A stretch of 64,000 bases of DNA from Rhyzopertha dominica (lineage: Eukaryota; Arthropoda; Insecta; Coleoptera; Bostrichidae). The translations under genes and the position numbers were made by a program. Each line of letters begins with the position of its first letter. Within the stretch, counting starts at the first letter, position 1. The stretch is from the NCBI GenBank assembly GCA_025024175.1, contig QCXZ01000042.1:6713501-6777500 (forward strand), given 5' to 3'. Of the stretch, positions 34,933-46,830 are shown in pieces. The notes under the pieces were generated by a model. The model searched no databases, was not told the DNA's origin, and was given only the letters and a program-made list of their open reading frames with translations.

Positions 34933-36015
34933 CTATTCTATTCGTAAAGACAACTGATGTATTTGAGATCTTACATATATCAAGTTAAAAAGATAAGAAG
35001 GTTCTTTGAAGTAAGTAGTTTTATACAAAAATACGCCAAAGTAAAGCTTAAAACGAAACTCAAGTTTTAGAACATTCAAGTTTTTATAAAATACCGTCAT
35101 ATGTTCTCTAGAACTAATATTATAAGAAAAGCGTAGGCAAGTGTTTTGCAAGACTGGAATTTTAGGTTTAAATTCGCAAGTTAAGAAACTGTGATAGACA
35201 TTACCGCAATAATCAAGATGGCTTAACACTGTACAGTTAACAAGGTTCCACTTAACTAGGGCTGCCATCTCTAAAACCCGCCCTGACCGGAAGCGTAAGT
35301 TCCCCGGATTTTGGAGCTTTCACTCCGGACATTTCAATACTTTTTTCATTCGCTTACATCTTGATAAAAATATATTTTACTCCGTACTTGATAGAAGAAC
35401 ACTTTAATTTTAAACCTATTTTGTTGCATGAAATCGTATGTTTAATCTTTCTTGTGACGACAAGTGAGTAATTTTGCTTTATTTTTTAACCTTTTCAGGT
35501 ATTAAATAAAAAATGAACAAACCCAATATCAGTTACTCAGTTAATAAAATTAAACGAAAACTTGTTTAACTTTTTGTTTTTCCATACAATTAACAATATA
35601 TGCCCGGACTACAATTTAAACCCCGCCCGGACGCTCCCCGGACGTCTTCCAAACTAGGACAAATCCGGGGAAATCCGGACGGATGGCAGCCCTACACTTA
35701 ACAGATGATACAAGGACGCTACGAAATTGCCAAAATGTTTTTAATTTTCCCACGCAACTCCAGTCTTTGCCAAAACATGCTTTTCAAATGTCAAATGCTG
35801 ATCCATAATCAAACCGAGGTTCCAAACACTATCCACGACCTCGACCATGTCACCATCATGAACAACATGATGGGAATGCAGAGAAAAGCTATAGAAAACC
35901 ATAAACGCCCGGATAATTTTAATAAAACTGATGCGGGTTTAAAACTTAACAAAATTTGGTATTCAGTTGTTGAAAAGTCCAAACTGATTTTACCGTCTAC
36001 AGCAACTTCGCTCAT
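34933..36015 (-). pseudogene. Non-LTR RT C-terminal relic, split by a MITE
   Basis: On the minus strand the distal part (36015-35695) shows VDSVWNLGLIMDQHLTFEKH in one frame with stops around it. The proximal part (35256-34933) is an open frame with CTVLSHLDYCGNVYHS, then VLQNTCLRFSYNIS and LKLEFRFKLYF. These are the thumb and C-terminal blocks of jockey/CR1-type RTs. The two parts are separated by a 438-bp MITE flanked by an 8-bp duplication; without the MITE and one duplication the reading frame continues across the join (SSVKWNLVNC). The catalytic palm is missing. Confidence 0.75.
35257..35694. mobile_element. hAT-type MITE with 8-bp target-site duplication
   Basis: Terminal inverted repeats TAGGGCTGCCATC (35257-35269) and GATGGCAGCCCTA (35682-35694) are exact. 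The flanking CACTTAAC is duplicated exactly (35249-35256 and 35695-35702). An 8-bp duplication and TAGGG-type ends fit the hAT superfamily. The 438-bp body has no coding capacity; repeated CCCCGGA/CCGGAC words near both ends suggest subterminal binding sites. The intact duplication implies a fairly recent insertion into the older RT relic. Confidence 0.9.
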
Positions 36016-37325
36016 GACGTCGGAACGTTAGTTGAATGTCAGCCCTCAGCTAGAAGACTCAGACACGGACCAGTCCTTTGAGAATGCCTACCACAGATGT
36101 ACGTGAAACGTTAGATTATTCGCAGACTTTGAAACCACGACCTGCATAATGTAAGTAACTCATTTAAAGTAGAATTCTCTGCCTCAAGCGATTAAAGCTC
36201 GAAAGTAAGCTAGAAATGTGGTAACATCAAATAATATGTATTACTTGAACAAAAACGGAAGGTTAAGTTTTTTCTGTCTTGAGAACTTATAAATATTGTA
36301 ATCAAACACCAGGAAGCAGTATCACATTCACATCCTGAGCATCTTCCATCCCGTTTCCAAAATAATAATAGTAATAAAGGAGTGGTGAGACTAATAATAA
36401 CCAAAGAACGACTACCGGTATTCGGTGGGACTGCTGGGCTTCATTCTTATGGTAACAAGGCAAACTGGCTCGGGTAAATTAAATTTACTGCCACTCCCTG
36501 CGTACGTGCCGTAAAAAGAGGCAGTACGTCTTCAAAGGGAATCAGAGGCATAAAGACTGTCGGACGCTGGCGCGATTAATTCACGATAAAACGAGTTTAC
36601 GTCGGCATTTGAATTTTACGAACGCTATTTGCGGAAGTCGTGAAGATGAATTTTACGCCGGTCGATGCAGTGCAGGCCCGCGTGAAATGGATTCGCATAT
36701 TAAATAAATATGTGCAAAACACTCCATAAAGGTGGGGACACTGAACTATAAGTTTACGTTATATTAACATTTTCGTTAATTAGTTAGTAGCTGACCTGGA
36801 CACTTTCGAGCAAACAAAATTTAATTTGGTTGCATGGTTTAGTTCTACATAAACATACATACGTTCAAAAATTTTCCATGGCTATTGCATAAAACTAATT
36901 TTTGTGGATACCACTTAACCTGAATGTTTGGTACTTTGTTAATAACGCCATCAAATATATCAAAGCTGATTTCATTGCACACAGAATTATACAAACGGAC
37001 TATTTAAATGGTGTACAGTATTTGGAGTATTGTAATAAAATGAAAGACGATTTCTAGACAACAATCTAAGTGCTGGTACCGTCAAATATCTGTGCGGGTG
37101 AAATCGGCAGAGCAATAGATGGGTAATAGCAAATTGCTTACCGAAGCTCATTTTGGGCCTATAGACCTTGGAGCAAACAGATACTTAGAATACAAGGGTT
37201 CCCTTACTTAATGTGAACTAATGTGCAGAATAAAATTACGGGATTTTTCCCAAAAAATAAGAGTAGAAACCTTCTCTAAATTTCGAGTAACTGTTAAAGA
37301 CGATTTCAAAAAAATATTTATTTAG
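36016..37325. other. No gene; GC-richer non-coding block at about 36420-36730
   Basis: The block at about 36420-36730 contains several CpG-bearing words (GACGCTGGCGCGATTAATTC, TTTACGCCGGTCGATGCAG) in an AT-rich setting and no element signature. A conserved regulatory element of the fz region is possible. The rest is AT-rich and featureless. Confidence 0.3.
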
Positions 37326-37329
37326 TTTT

Positions 37330-38770
37330 TATTTATTTATTTAGTTTGTATTGTACAACAGGACTACTACTACTACTAGCATATAGCTAATTATAATAAT
37401 TAAATATTAAATAAAATTTACGAATCACCCAAGGATAAGTAAAAAAAATGAAAGAGAAGAGCAGCATACATAATGGAAACCTTAGCTGATTAGCATTAAA
37501 ATGTAGAATAAAAATATTGGTAAACTTTCTTTCGGAACTTAAGATGACTATCAGAAAAAATATTTAAATCAAGTATCTGCGAAAGTTCATTGTAAATAGT
37601 TTTAATTCTATGTGACGGTGAATATAAATAATAGTTTGTGTTTAATTTGTCGATTTGAAATAAATTCACATGGCGGGTTGGGTATGAGGGAACTATAAGT
37701 TTAATACTTTCAACAATGTCACAGGAGTCGAATTTGTTATTAATGATTTTGAATAAGAACATGATATCATTAACTTTCCTAACACTCTCAAGCCGCAGTA
37801 TATTTAATTTGCAATAAATAAGACGCCGTTCAACAATTGAGGGGAAGTATTTTTTATTAACATACCTTACGAATTTTTTTTGAACATTTTCTATTTGTTC
37901 TATGTAAGTAATGTAGCATGGATTCCAAACTACCGAACAGTAGTTCAGCAAACTGACCACATAAGCAATATAAAGATTTCGTATTGTGTTTGGATTTTTA
38001 AATGCCTGGCAACTCCGATAAAGGAAACCCAACATTCTGTTAGCTTTCATTGTAATATTGTTAATGTGTTGGTCAAAAAGTAATTTGGAGTCAAGCGTTA
38101 TACCCAAGTCACGCACTTGCTTAACAGTTTGCAGAACACCGCCTGATAAGGAAAATGCTGTAGGTATTACAATATTGTTTCTAGTAAAGGTAATATGATG
38201 GCACTTTTTAAGGTTTAAATGTAAATTGTTGTCGCTGCAATATTGTGATAGTTTATTTAAGTCTTTTTGAAATTTTGTTACATCATCCTGACAAGTAATG
38301 CTGTGACAGATTTTTAAATCATCGGCATACATTATATATTTTGAGAACTGAAAGCATTTAGAGATATCATCGATGTATATATTGAACAATAAAGGCCCCA
38401 GATGTGATCCCTACGGCACACCAGATGTTACCAATGTAGCTTTGGATATGGTAGAACCCAGCGAAACTATTTGACTTCGACCTCGAATGTAAGACTCGAA
38501 CCAGTCCAAGAGGTGGCCGTGCACCCGGATACCAGCAAGCTTTTTTAATAAAATATAATGGTCAACCCTGTCGAAAGCTTTGCTGAAATCGGTATACACG
38601 GAATCAGCTTGCCATCTTTTATTTAAATTTTGTAACAGGTATTCAACATAAAGGAAAATATTTGTTTCAGCTGATCTGTTAGCAAATATTCCATTGGAAA
38701 TGTGCGTTCAGTGTGCGTTTCAATTGTATCATGGAATTTAGTTCCAAACTGAAAAATTATATGTTGTGGG
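37330..38770 (-). pseudogene. Non-LTR retrotransposon RT, 5'-truncated, nearly intact frame
   Basis: A minus-strand frame from about 38765 to 37496 carries ANRSAETNIFLYVEYLL, then VYTDFSKAFDRVDH (first catalytic Asp), then TSGVP, one in-frame TAG at 38411-38413 in place of the usual Gln, then GSHLGPLLFNIYIDD, then KYIMYADDLKICHS with the intact catalytic Y-A-D-D, then DLGITLDSKLLFDQH, LNYCSVVWNPCYITYIEQIE and a C-terminal tail to TGA/TAA near 37496. The downstream 3' UTR ends in (AAATA)n-like repeats at about 37345-37320. It is CR1/jockey-like and truncated at its 5' end, where it abuts a plus-strand transposase fragment. Apart from the one stop, the frame is open for about 420 codons, so it is the youngest RT copy in the window. 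Confidence 0.88.
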
Positions 38771-38781
38771 GCCAAACCTGA

Positions 38782-38994
38782 GAAGTTATCTCAAATGTGG
38801 TACACTTCATGCGGCTGGAAGCAGAATCGAATCAAACCTTAAAGGACCCCAAAAACGTTCAGGAGCGTGCTGCTCTGACGATTGGTGTCAGTTTGAAGAG
38901 TGTCCAGAATGTGGCCCAGGAAATAAAAGAAATTCAAGTGGTGAAAAGGGAGTTTTTTGACGCCAGAGATAAAACAAAAAAAGGCTGCAACTAA
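38782..38994 (+). pseudogene. IS630/Tc1-type transposase N-terminal fragment, copy C
   Basis: The frame EVISNVVHFMRLEAESNQ, followed by VQERAALTIGVSLKSVQNVA and QEIKEIQ, matches the helix-turn-helix N-terminus of the same transposase type whose catalytic parts lie at 40590-42410 (compare NVYEYIKNAEGE in copy A). Only about 70 codons remain, and no catalytic block follows. It is truncated at its left side close to the RT copy. Confidence 0.6.
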
Positions 38995-40589
38995 AACGGG
39001 TCTAGACGATTTTTAAATGGGGTCCTTCGTCGCAACGTCATCAAATCATACTGCAATTTTGACTACGGGTAATAAAGATAGGCTGTACAGTTTAATAGAG
39101 TATCATTTGGATATACAACATTGAGTAATCCTACACATTCTATAGTGGAAAAATACTGTAACTGATGTATATCTTTTACAAATAAAATTGTATTTGATTC
39201 TGATTTTCGAGAAGGCCATGCGGTGAAAGACGCGATCCTCAATTTTGGAGGGAAAGGCATGTGCTTTGCACCATGGTATTCATCAGAGGAAACATGAAAG
39301 TTAACCGAATTTTTAAATGTAACTCTAATACTTCTGGGGGTATGAGGCACTTGTTTTTATTACATTATCATTGTAAGGAAACGTTTTGTACCCCGCTGCA
39401 GAATCACCTGACATTTTAAAAACACGATACATCATTGCATAGTCTCTCTGTTCACATAATATGCACGATTTTAATCTGCATCCAAGGTTGTTGCGCGTCA
39501 GATGAGCTTGCATCCTACTAGAACTCTGTTCTCACAACGCTGCACCATTGCGTAAACGGCCGATAGTAATTTATTACTTGCTCTTTCAGCCTCATTTGAC
39601 CCACTCGCTGGTATCGGATTTAAAGAAGTTCTTCATAGTTACATAAGTCAATTACTTGAGTTAGAAGATACGAAATTTGCATTAAAACCACCCGATGAAA
39701 AAAACATTAAAAAGCAAGATCCTTTCATTCAAGTTAATTTAATCATTTAAATGCTTATAAACTACAGATAAGAATTAAAAAAAACGAATGTCGAAGAAAA
39801 TGAAAGCGGATAGTATCAGTACTATATGGTTCTGCATTAAAAATTGAAATGAAAAAAAATATAAAAATCCCCTTCGGCCGGGTGCAGATTGGAGCTGAAA
39901 GTATTTAGTATATTCATGCAAATACTAAAAAGTCTTTAAAATATTTAAGTCATAAAGTATTTATACTATTTTAGTATATTAAGCACTTTAATATAAAACC
40001 TAATTACTTTCAAGATAATTTTTGCGATTCGAAATTTTTTCTAACACTTACTCCTTATAGTTCCGATATACATAACTAGTGTGTTGTCATTTCAAAGGAA
40101 CTATAATTATTCGGGTACTTTGAATTAAACTTTAAGATTTCGACGCGTAAATTAATTTTAATGGCTAGTTTCTGCTTTCATTCCAATAAGATCTAAAAGC
40201 CCTTTCTGTCTCGTATAATAACCGCGGTAAATCCCTCCTCAATGCCGTCAGCTGACTGTCCCTCTGAAGAGGAAATAACCTCAATTTTGTATGGTGCTAT
40301 CACTAAATATTGCTGCAGTATTTTGCCTCCTTACATGACTCAATTAGTGCCAAATCATTTGAATTGGATTAAATATTCAAAACATAAATATCAATTAGCT
40401 TTGTGTTATCAAAACATTTTGTCTTTAGAACCTCCAAGACTTGTTTCTTTGTATGACATTGCTCAAAATTATAACTCAAGTTTTAAAAGATAATCTTTGA
40501 TTTGAGCTNTGGCAGCAGTTTATTCCCAAACCAATTTTCAAAAACTACCTTTGCGTTTTTAGCAAATAGAATTAATACATCTTCCACCN
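38995..40589. other. Unassigned stretch with two adjacent minus frames
   Basis: Minus frames at 39325-39513 (62 codons, containing CRLKSCILCEQRDYAMMYRV) and 39063-39350 (95 codons) overlap in different frames and could be one broken ORF, perhaps of another element. I recognise no domain. The rest is AT-rich; a plus frame at 40242-40493 is also unassigned. Confidence 0.3.
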
Positions 40590-41230
40590 ATCCGGTTTTA
40601 GATCCCGCATGTTTAACCTTTTTTCACAGTGTCATGAGTGTCGTACCAAGTTTCGTCAACATACATGATCGGCCTGTCTTCATCTCCAAATTTTTTAATT
40701 TGGTTTAAGTATTTTCTCGCCATTTCAAATTCGGAAAGATCCTATAAGTATTTGGCGTTCATTAATTTTCTTATAATGAAACTCCATTTTCTTTTTAAAA
40801 AAATTCGTAAACTCATTTTTAATTTTCTTGTATACTTCTTCAGTTGTCAATACAAGATTATTTTTGAGTGCCTCATAAATCATACGTCGCATTAAATTTG
40901 ATCATCATCTTTGAAAACCCTCGACGAACTTTTCGCACTTTTTTGTCCTAAATTCCATTTACAGCTATATTTCTCACAGTTGTGAAATTTTGATCATTCT
41001 ACTGGTTTGGCCTCGCTTTCACCCTATGTATCTTTGGTGTGTTCATAAACATTCAAAATTATTTGTTACGCTCCAGATGGTAAATGATTATGATTCCGTT
41101 TAATGACATTTGACTCTTTGGATACATAATTTTCAACATTATTGTTAAAAACATCTTCCGCCATTTCGACTCCTTCAACAACCTCTTTGTTGATTTCACC
41201 TTCTTGTGGGTGGGAAACATCTATCCCATT
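40590..41230 (-). pseudogene. IS630/Tc1-type transposase relic, copy B
   Basis: Minus-strand homologue of copy A (12700-13420). The catalytic block M-Y-V-D-E-T-W-Y-D-T-H-D is well preserved near 40650, followed by a deletion relative to copy A. HTH and N-terminal regions follow to about 41230 with many stops. It lies head to head with the plus-strand copy D that starts at 41525; the two are not identical in sequence, so they are separate insertions or subfamilies. Confidence 0.72.
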
Positions 41231-41524
41231 CCACGGTCTCCACATTACAAGCTGTAAGAATAATCTTACAACTAATTAGAGCTAACAAACACGGAAAAAT
41301 ATAAGAACTAAACTGGTTGACACACAAGAAGAAAATGATCAGAAGAGATTAAATAAATTCACTGGTAACTTATTTTAGAGAAATTTTCCCAGTGNCTTTC
41401 TAGAAATTAAAGTTTATTTTTTATTTTTTTTTAACACAAGAAAGGGTAGTTTCGACAACCTAATCAGTTCCTATCGAATATTCGAGCGATTTGGTGACAA
41501 TGGCAAAGCGACTTTGTTGATCAA

Positions 41525-42410
41525 GTGAACCCTAATGAAAACCCGGAATGTGATCGAAATGATGTGCAAGAAGAAAAGAACACGCACCTTCTATCCTACG
41601 ATGAAAAAGTTCTTATTTTGTCGATATATGAGAAGAGAAGTGAGAGTGAAGAAAGCGTCCTAGCAGAGACATACAATTTATTTGGAATTCCAAAANTAAT
41701 CATGTGGCGGCGATTGGTGAAATTTGGACTGCCACAAAGAAAAATTCGATTGGAAGACTGAATTCGAACATNTGTGTATAAATTTTATGGCAAAAAAGCT
41801 GTTGTACAGAGATTGAGAAGAACGTTGTCATGCCGTCGAAAACAATTCGTAAAATATTTACAAAACATTGGTTTCGTGTTACGGCGTATTAATAAAATAA
41901 ACCATTTTATGGAAAGTGACGTGGTGACAAGGTGGCGACACTACAAGAAATCAAACAATATCGTGAAGAAAATAGACAAATATTTTATTTAGACGAGACG
42001 TGGTTTGATACCCATAAAACAGTCCAATGGGGATGGACTGATGGTTCTAAGAAATACGTTTTAATATTTCACTTTCTAAACGTAAAAGAATTTCAAATTT
42101 GCATACCCAGAGGTTTGTGCCTAATGCATTACACCTATTGTGCAAATTCAAAAAATGCTAGCGCGGACTATCTAAACATGACATGACTGCTGAAGTGGTT
42201 CACAGAATACTCTAAAAGGTAGTGTTATTGTGTTAGACAATGCCAGTTACAATAAACTCGTAAATAACATCAACAATGAACGGAAGTTAATCGGTGCGAT
42301 TTTGATGAGAATTTTATAGTTTTATGGTGGACATTACAGATTATGTACGACTATAACAGCACACTCAATAATGCATTTAAATAGCAAGCAAACTGCCAAC
42401 GTTGGAAGAG
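41525..42410 (+). pseudogene. IS630/Tc1-type transposase relic, copy D
   Basis: Plus-strand fragments in order: LLSYDEKVLILSIYEKRSES (N-terminal HTH), then VVQRLRRTLSCRRKQFVKYL (second HTH), then after a frameshift near 41930 YREENRQIFYLDETWFDTHK with the first catalytic Asp, then VQWGWTDGSKK, a gap, then GSVIVLDNASYNKL near 42225 with the second Asp. The third acidic residue region is unrecognisable. This is the best preserved member of the DETW family here. Stops, shifts and N characters break it. Confidence 0.78.
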
Positions 42411-43553
42411 AAAAACCTGCTTCTACTGTCATCACGTAAAAGCTTCTGCATCAATTGTTTTGCGCGAGGAAAGTTGTAAATTCGTTCTGAAACAAAAATG
42501 GACGCCAATACCGATCATTAAACTCGTTCATATCCCCAATTGCAGCATTAACTCAAATAATCGACATGCTTCATCAACTCTCAAACCGTCCGCTGGTCTC
42601 GGGTTTTTTACGCCTTATTCTCTCCTCCGTGGGAAGCTATTTAATGGACTTTAAAAGTATCAGTGCACCAATTTAGTACTTTGTTTTAGATTATTGCCTC
42701 GATGTGACGTCGACTCGTGAAATTAAGACGCTTCGGGTGCGATGAATGAAGCGATTAGGGCGATTCGATTATTACTCGCGCTGACTGTGTCTTTGGAATT
42801 TCTCGTTTTCCGACCATAGCCGTGATAAGCGCGCTGGTCATTGTCCAGACATATTTATGGTAATTTTATCTCGACTGGTAGCGTAGAATTTACAATGCTC
42901 ACCGTTAGCCGTAAATATTTTGTTCTGCATGCTACATGACGCTAGACGGCTTCTGGGAAGCTTTAACAGTTGGTGGCCATGCAAAAGACACTGTGGTGTT
43001 TGCACTTTAGAACAACTGCTTTGCCCCTTAAAGGAATTTTTATTCGCAGGGAAAATCGTTGGTTGGCACGTTATCATTCAAGCTAAGTGGTCTTACACTG
43101 AATTAGAGATTACTGCAGAGGCGAGAAATTTTTCGTTTGTTCTCGTCGAGACGAGAAAAATCGAGAACGAGAAATGAAAAATAAAGATATAGTCGAGAAA
43201 TTTGATTTTGAAATCTCATCGAGATGAGAAATAACGAGAATTCTAGAATTGTCGACATTTTTTATCGGTAAAATTATAAGGATTCTAAACGACTATTCTT
43301 AATCTAAAAAAGATCGAACGGATTCGTAACAAAATTTAACCCAATGTATGGGAAACGAAAAAATATTTATATAGGTATGTAGGTCCTATGCATCTACGGC
43401 AATAAAAACAAAATACATAATACAGTTCTCAATCTCAAATAAAACTACTTTGAAAAATTTAATGATTAATGCAACAAAAGAAAAAGTATAAAATAAATAT
43501 ATAACCTGCTATTAATAGAAGAGTTTAAACATAGCAGAGATTGTGTCGACTCG
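42411..43553. other. No gene; possible non-autonomous hAT remains at 43120-43260
   Basis: The stretch 43120-43260 repeats CGAGAAAT/CGAGACGAGAA words many times in both orientations, resembling the subterminal repeats of certain hAT-type elements. A hAT transposase end lies just to the right (43554-43795), so these may belong together. Frames at 42460-42654 and 42838-43177 match nothing known to me. Confidence 0.35.
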
Positions 43554-43795
43554 TTAGTTAAACGGTTTCGGTTTTCTTATTACGAGACCGGTGTTTGAAA
43601 AGAGAAGTTCTGCCGGTACACTTGTGGCAGGAATGACCAAAAAATCACGTCCATTTTTGCCATATTTGGATAAATTATAACGCTCGCTACTTAAATATGA
43701 ATCAATATCGATCCTACAACTTTTAGATTCTTCGCTGGAAGTTGTAAATAACATATTCAAATCACTAAAATCAGGTTTAGTAGCCGCCTGCTTTT
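43554..43795 (-). pseudogene. hAT transposase C-terminal fragment
   Basis: The minus-strand frame carries DFSDLNMLFTTSSEES, then IDSYLSSERYNLSKYG, then FLVIPATSVPAELLFSNTGL, the hAT dimerisation block P-A-T-S-x-P-x-E-x-x-F-S. Compared with full-length hAT ends, the segment between SSER and FLVIPA is shortened, suggesting an internal deletion. It is different from the hAT relic at 31 kb (there P-G-T-S-A-R-T-E-R). Confidence 0.7.
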
Positions 43796-43959
43796 ACTGC
43801 TAATAATAGATGAAAAATACAAAACAGGCATATGTCAAATACAATTTACGAGGGTCATGTAAAATTCCTGCACACAAAAACACAGCTCGCAAATGAAAGG
43901 TATATTTTAAAAAATTGCAATAAAGTCGTTCAATATAATACCCTTGCATATCCAAAACG

Positions 43960-44640
43960 TATTGCCATTTTTGTCAAGATGCTTCTCAGTTGGTTAAATC
44001 ACAAATGACCATAGCTATTGAAGGTGTACCCATCAATATATGTTCTGAAGTTAAGAACCTTGGCTTAATCTTCGACGAAGACCTCCGCTTTGACACCCAC
44101 GTCTTTTTACACATTAGAAAATACTATTTCGTTCTCAAACTGCTCTACAGTAACATGGATATAATTAACTTAAAAACTCGCAAAAAGCTTACAGAAACCT
44201 TAGTCCTGTCATTGCTTAACTATGGTCTAGTAATTTTCATTCCATGTTTAAACTCAAGAACAGAAAATCATACTCAGATGATCCAGAGCAGTTGTTGACG
44301 CTTTATATACCGTCTAAGAAAGTTTGATCATGTTTCTGCCAAGATCAAAGAACTTAAGTGGCTGAAAATGTCTAATATCTACCGCTTACAGTTGCTTTCC
44401 CTGGTGCATAGAGTACTGCTTATGGATTTTCCGTCGTATGTAAGAGAAAAATTGAAATTTAGAAGTAGTGTTCACCAGTTTGGGTTGCGCTTTACCTCCT
44501 CGTCACTCGATATGTCCAAATATTGTACGTCATTATTTTACAGGTCCTTTACGTATAACGCTGTAACATTACATAACCGCTTTTGTAAGGACTTAGTGCG
44601 TTTCAATATCAGCAGTCTTCCATTGTTGTAGCCACAATAG
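43960..44640 (+). pseudogene. Non-LTR RT C-terminal relic
   Basis: Frames at 43990-44298 and 44368-44631 carry ICSEVKNLGLIFDEDLRFDT, then LTETLVLSLLNYGLVIFIPC, a TGA near 44298, then DHVSAKIKELKWLKMSNIY and LHNRFCKDLVRFN. This is the thumb and C-terminal part of a jockey-like RT. The palm with its catalytic residues is absent. Confidence 0.75.
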
Positions 44641-44909
44641 CAGTAGAAGTGTTGTCGGTAGCAGTACGAGGTCTCCAACTTCTGTGGTCGTCTTTAACAC
44701 TAGTCCAACAGTTTGGAACGCTTACCCCATCAACTTACTGTTGAACTATCCACACACGACTCCTAGCAAGCTTGTTGTAACGCATTGTGAATTTCCGCTA
44801 CCGTTTTTTCGCTCAGTGTTTGAATTTTGATATACGCACATTCATCCGCTACAGTGACGCGTTCCGTTGCATCAAACTACCCCGATTTGAGAGTGAACTA
44901 TCCGCACTC

Positions 44910-44981
44910 TAGCTGATGGTGCAGTGGTTAGCACGTCTGACTAGTAATTAAATGGTACCGGATTCAAGCTTTGTCAGAGCT
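44910..44981 (+). pseudogene. tRNA-like sequence (tRNA-Thr-like) or SINE head
   Basis: TGGTGCAGTGGTTAGCACG matches the D-arm/A-box pattern, CTAGTAA fits an anticodon loop with AGT (Thr), and GGATTCAAGC fits the T-loop/B-box. The acceptor stem pairs only partly (GCTGA with TCAG-C) and the anticodon stem has mismatches, so a working tRNA is unlikely. It is either a decayed tRNA gene or the tRNA-derived head of a SINE. Confidence 0.5.
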
Positions 44982-46199
44982 GGTAATACTTTTTCATAAA
45001 TATATCTATCTACAAAAAAACAGTTATTTCTCTATAATTTTTATATAGATAGCTGCTACTACTCAGATTCTTCCAAGATTGCAAATATATGTAGATTTTC
45101 ACGTTAAACATTTCTAATTCTAATTTCATAATTCTCGCATTCCTACCGCTTCCAATCCCTTATCACTTAATATGCAAGCCCATAACGAACCATCTTCAGC
45201 ATTCCATTTAATGCGTTATTCAACAAAGCCGCTTCCGTAACAATCGCCTGTCTCTTTAAGTGAATCGTCGGCTACGTGTTCGGAATATTCAAAACGAGAA
45301 GCTTCTGCCTTCCAGCATTGCCAAGCTCTTCACGAGTTATGTTATGATTTCCTTCATGGAAGTGTATTTTTAATTCAAGGGGAGCAAATAATAGCATTGA
45401 GTTACGAGAAAAAAAATTCTTTACACTGAAAATTAGAAATAGAAGCCGTTGAAAATTTTCAGGAAACTGAAACCTATCTCATTTGAAATTTTCTCAGGTT
45501 TTCAAAATGTATATGTACTTTAATGTAACGGGTCTCGAAGACCTACAGTACTTTTTGATGTGGGAAAGTCGATTAGGCAACCAGACCGTAGTTCGAAGCT
45601 TCCATGCTAAACATAAAAATTGCTCTGGAAACATTCAGGCATTATCGATCGATCAAATGTTCTCGAAAGTGTTCGTTGTCCGGTATAAAACGCACCGCGA
45701 AAACGGGGGTGAGAAGTCTTATTTGAAAAGCGGTAAAGCAAGCGAACTTTAAAGTATTTTAAGTGCTAAAATCTGAAGTGAGTGTTTGATTATCAATAGT
45801 GGTTAAATCGAATTAGTTGTGTTGAAATATAAATGTATTGTACTGGTGGTGTTCCAATTTAGTGTTTCGGTACGTGTTATAAATAAAAGAAGTTAAGTAC
45901 AAAATTCGAATTTTGCGAAGCAGTACAAATAACAGTATGTTGCAAATCGTGTGTTGCCGCGTTTTTTACGAATCCAGTAGTAACCTAGAGTTCAAACAGT
46001 GCAGATCAGAAGGAAATGTGATTTTGTTACATAGGTGAATATAAAAATATAACTGAAAAATATAGGCTTCTGAAATGTGAGAAAAGTTGCGCCACTAGAA
46101 CACTGCAAAATACTGTTACCAACCTCAATTGGCAATAGTGTTTCTGCTAGTTCTTTACGTTTACCGGATGTTTGTAAAAAGCTCTTTAAACCGTTTATA
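44982..46199. other. No gene recognised
   Basis: Mixed-composition sequence. An 89-codon plus frame at 45483-45752 has no motif I recognise. If the tRNA-like unit is a SINE head, the body of the SINE would lie here, but no boundary is evident. Confidence 0.35.
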
Positions 46200-46830
46200 T
46201 TAAACTTATGCTGCGAAAATATACACCACTAAAGGAAAACACCCGTACGTACGAAGTACAGTACTGAACACAAGATAACAAGCTATATGTACAAAATAAA
46301 ATAGGTCTAAGCACAGATCCTTGAGGCACCCCAAACTTAGTAATTCCCTTTTTAGATGCACCGAGATCCGACACAGTATACTGCTTATTGCTTGTGGTTT
46401 ATATGATAACATTGAACAAGACTCACAGCAGTGTACGAAAATTCGACGTAGCCCATAAAACAATAATTTATTATTATTTTTGTAGAAAGCTATGGTACCG
46501 AATAAAAACAACCAATATTACTAACACCAAATCAAAAAGTGCGCTAAGACAACTATATTTTTGTCGAGAAATATGGATCAGTTTTCAATTTCTTATATAT
46601 TTATCTAAGTGATTCTATCTCTCACACCAAAATCTTTTCCAAGGCCTTCGACATTACCGACAAAAGTGAAATTATACGCAGTTCATCAAAAGATGCGACT
46701 ATCGTTTCTTTTTGCAACCTCAAAATTTTTGGAATTTTCCGTGCGATAGGGGCGATGTTCTCTAATAAACGGTTATGGAATGGGTAAATTGGTAAAATAT
46801 TTTGGACAGCACATAAAAGCATAGCAGGAT
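46200..46830 (-). pseudogene. Non-LTR RT relic with internal deletion
   Basis: Minus strand: ASFDELRIISLLSVMSKALE (the F-R-P-I-S-L-L-P-V block) ends near 46625. After a gap, LLFYGLRRIF, then KFGVPQGSVLRPILFCTYS near 46330 follow. The second block is the G-V-P-Q-G-S motif before the catalytic Y-A-D-D, and the part between the two is much shorter than normal, so a deletion removed the first catalytic region. Frame changes occur near 46420. Confidence 0.72.

Noticed and set aside
37345..37378. TTTATT and ACTACT repeats as an independent microsatellite locus
   Set aside because: They form the 3' tail of the RT copy at 37330-38770 and are explained by it.
44910..44981. A functional tRNA-Thr gene
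   Set aside because: Acceptor and anticodon stems have too many mismatches; called tRNA-like instead.
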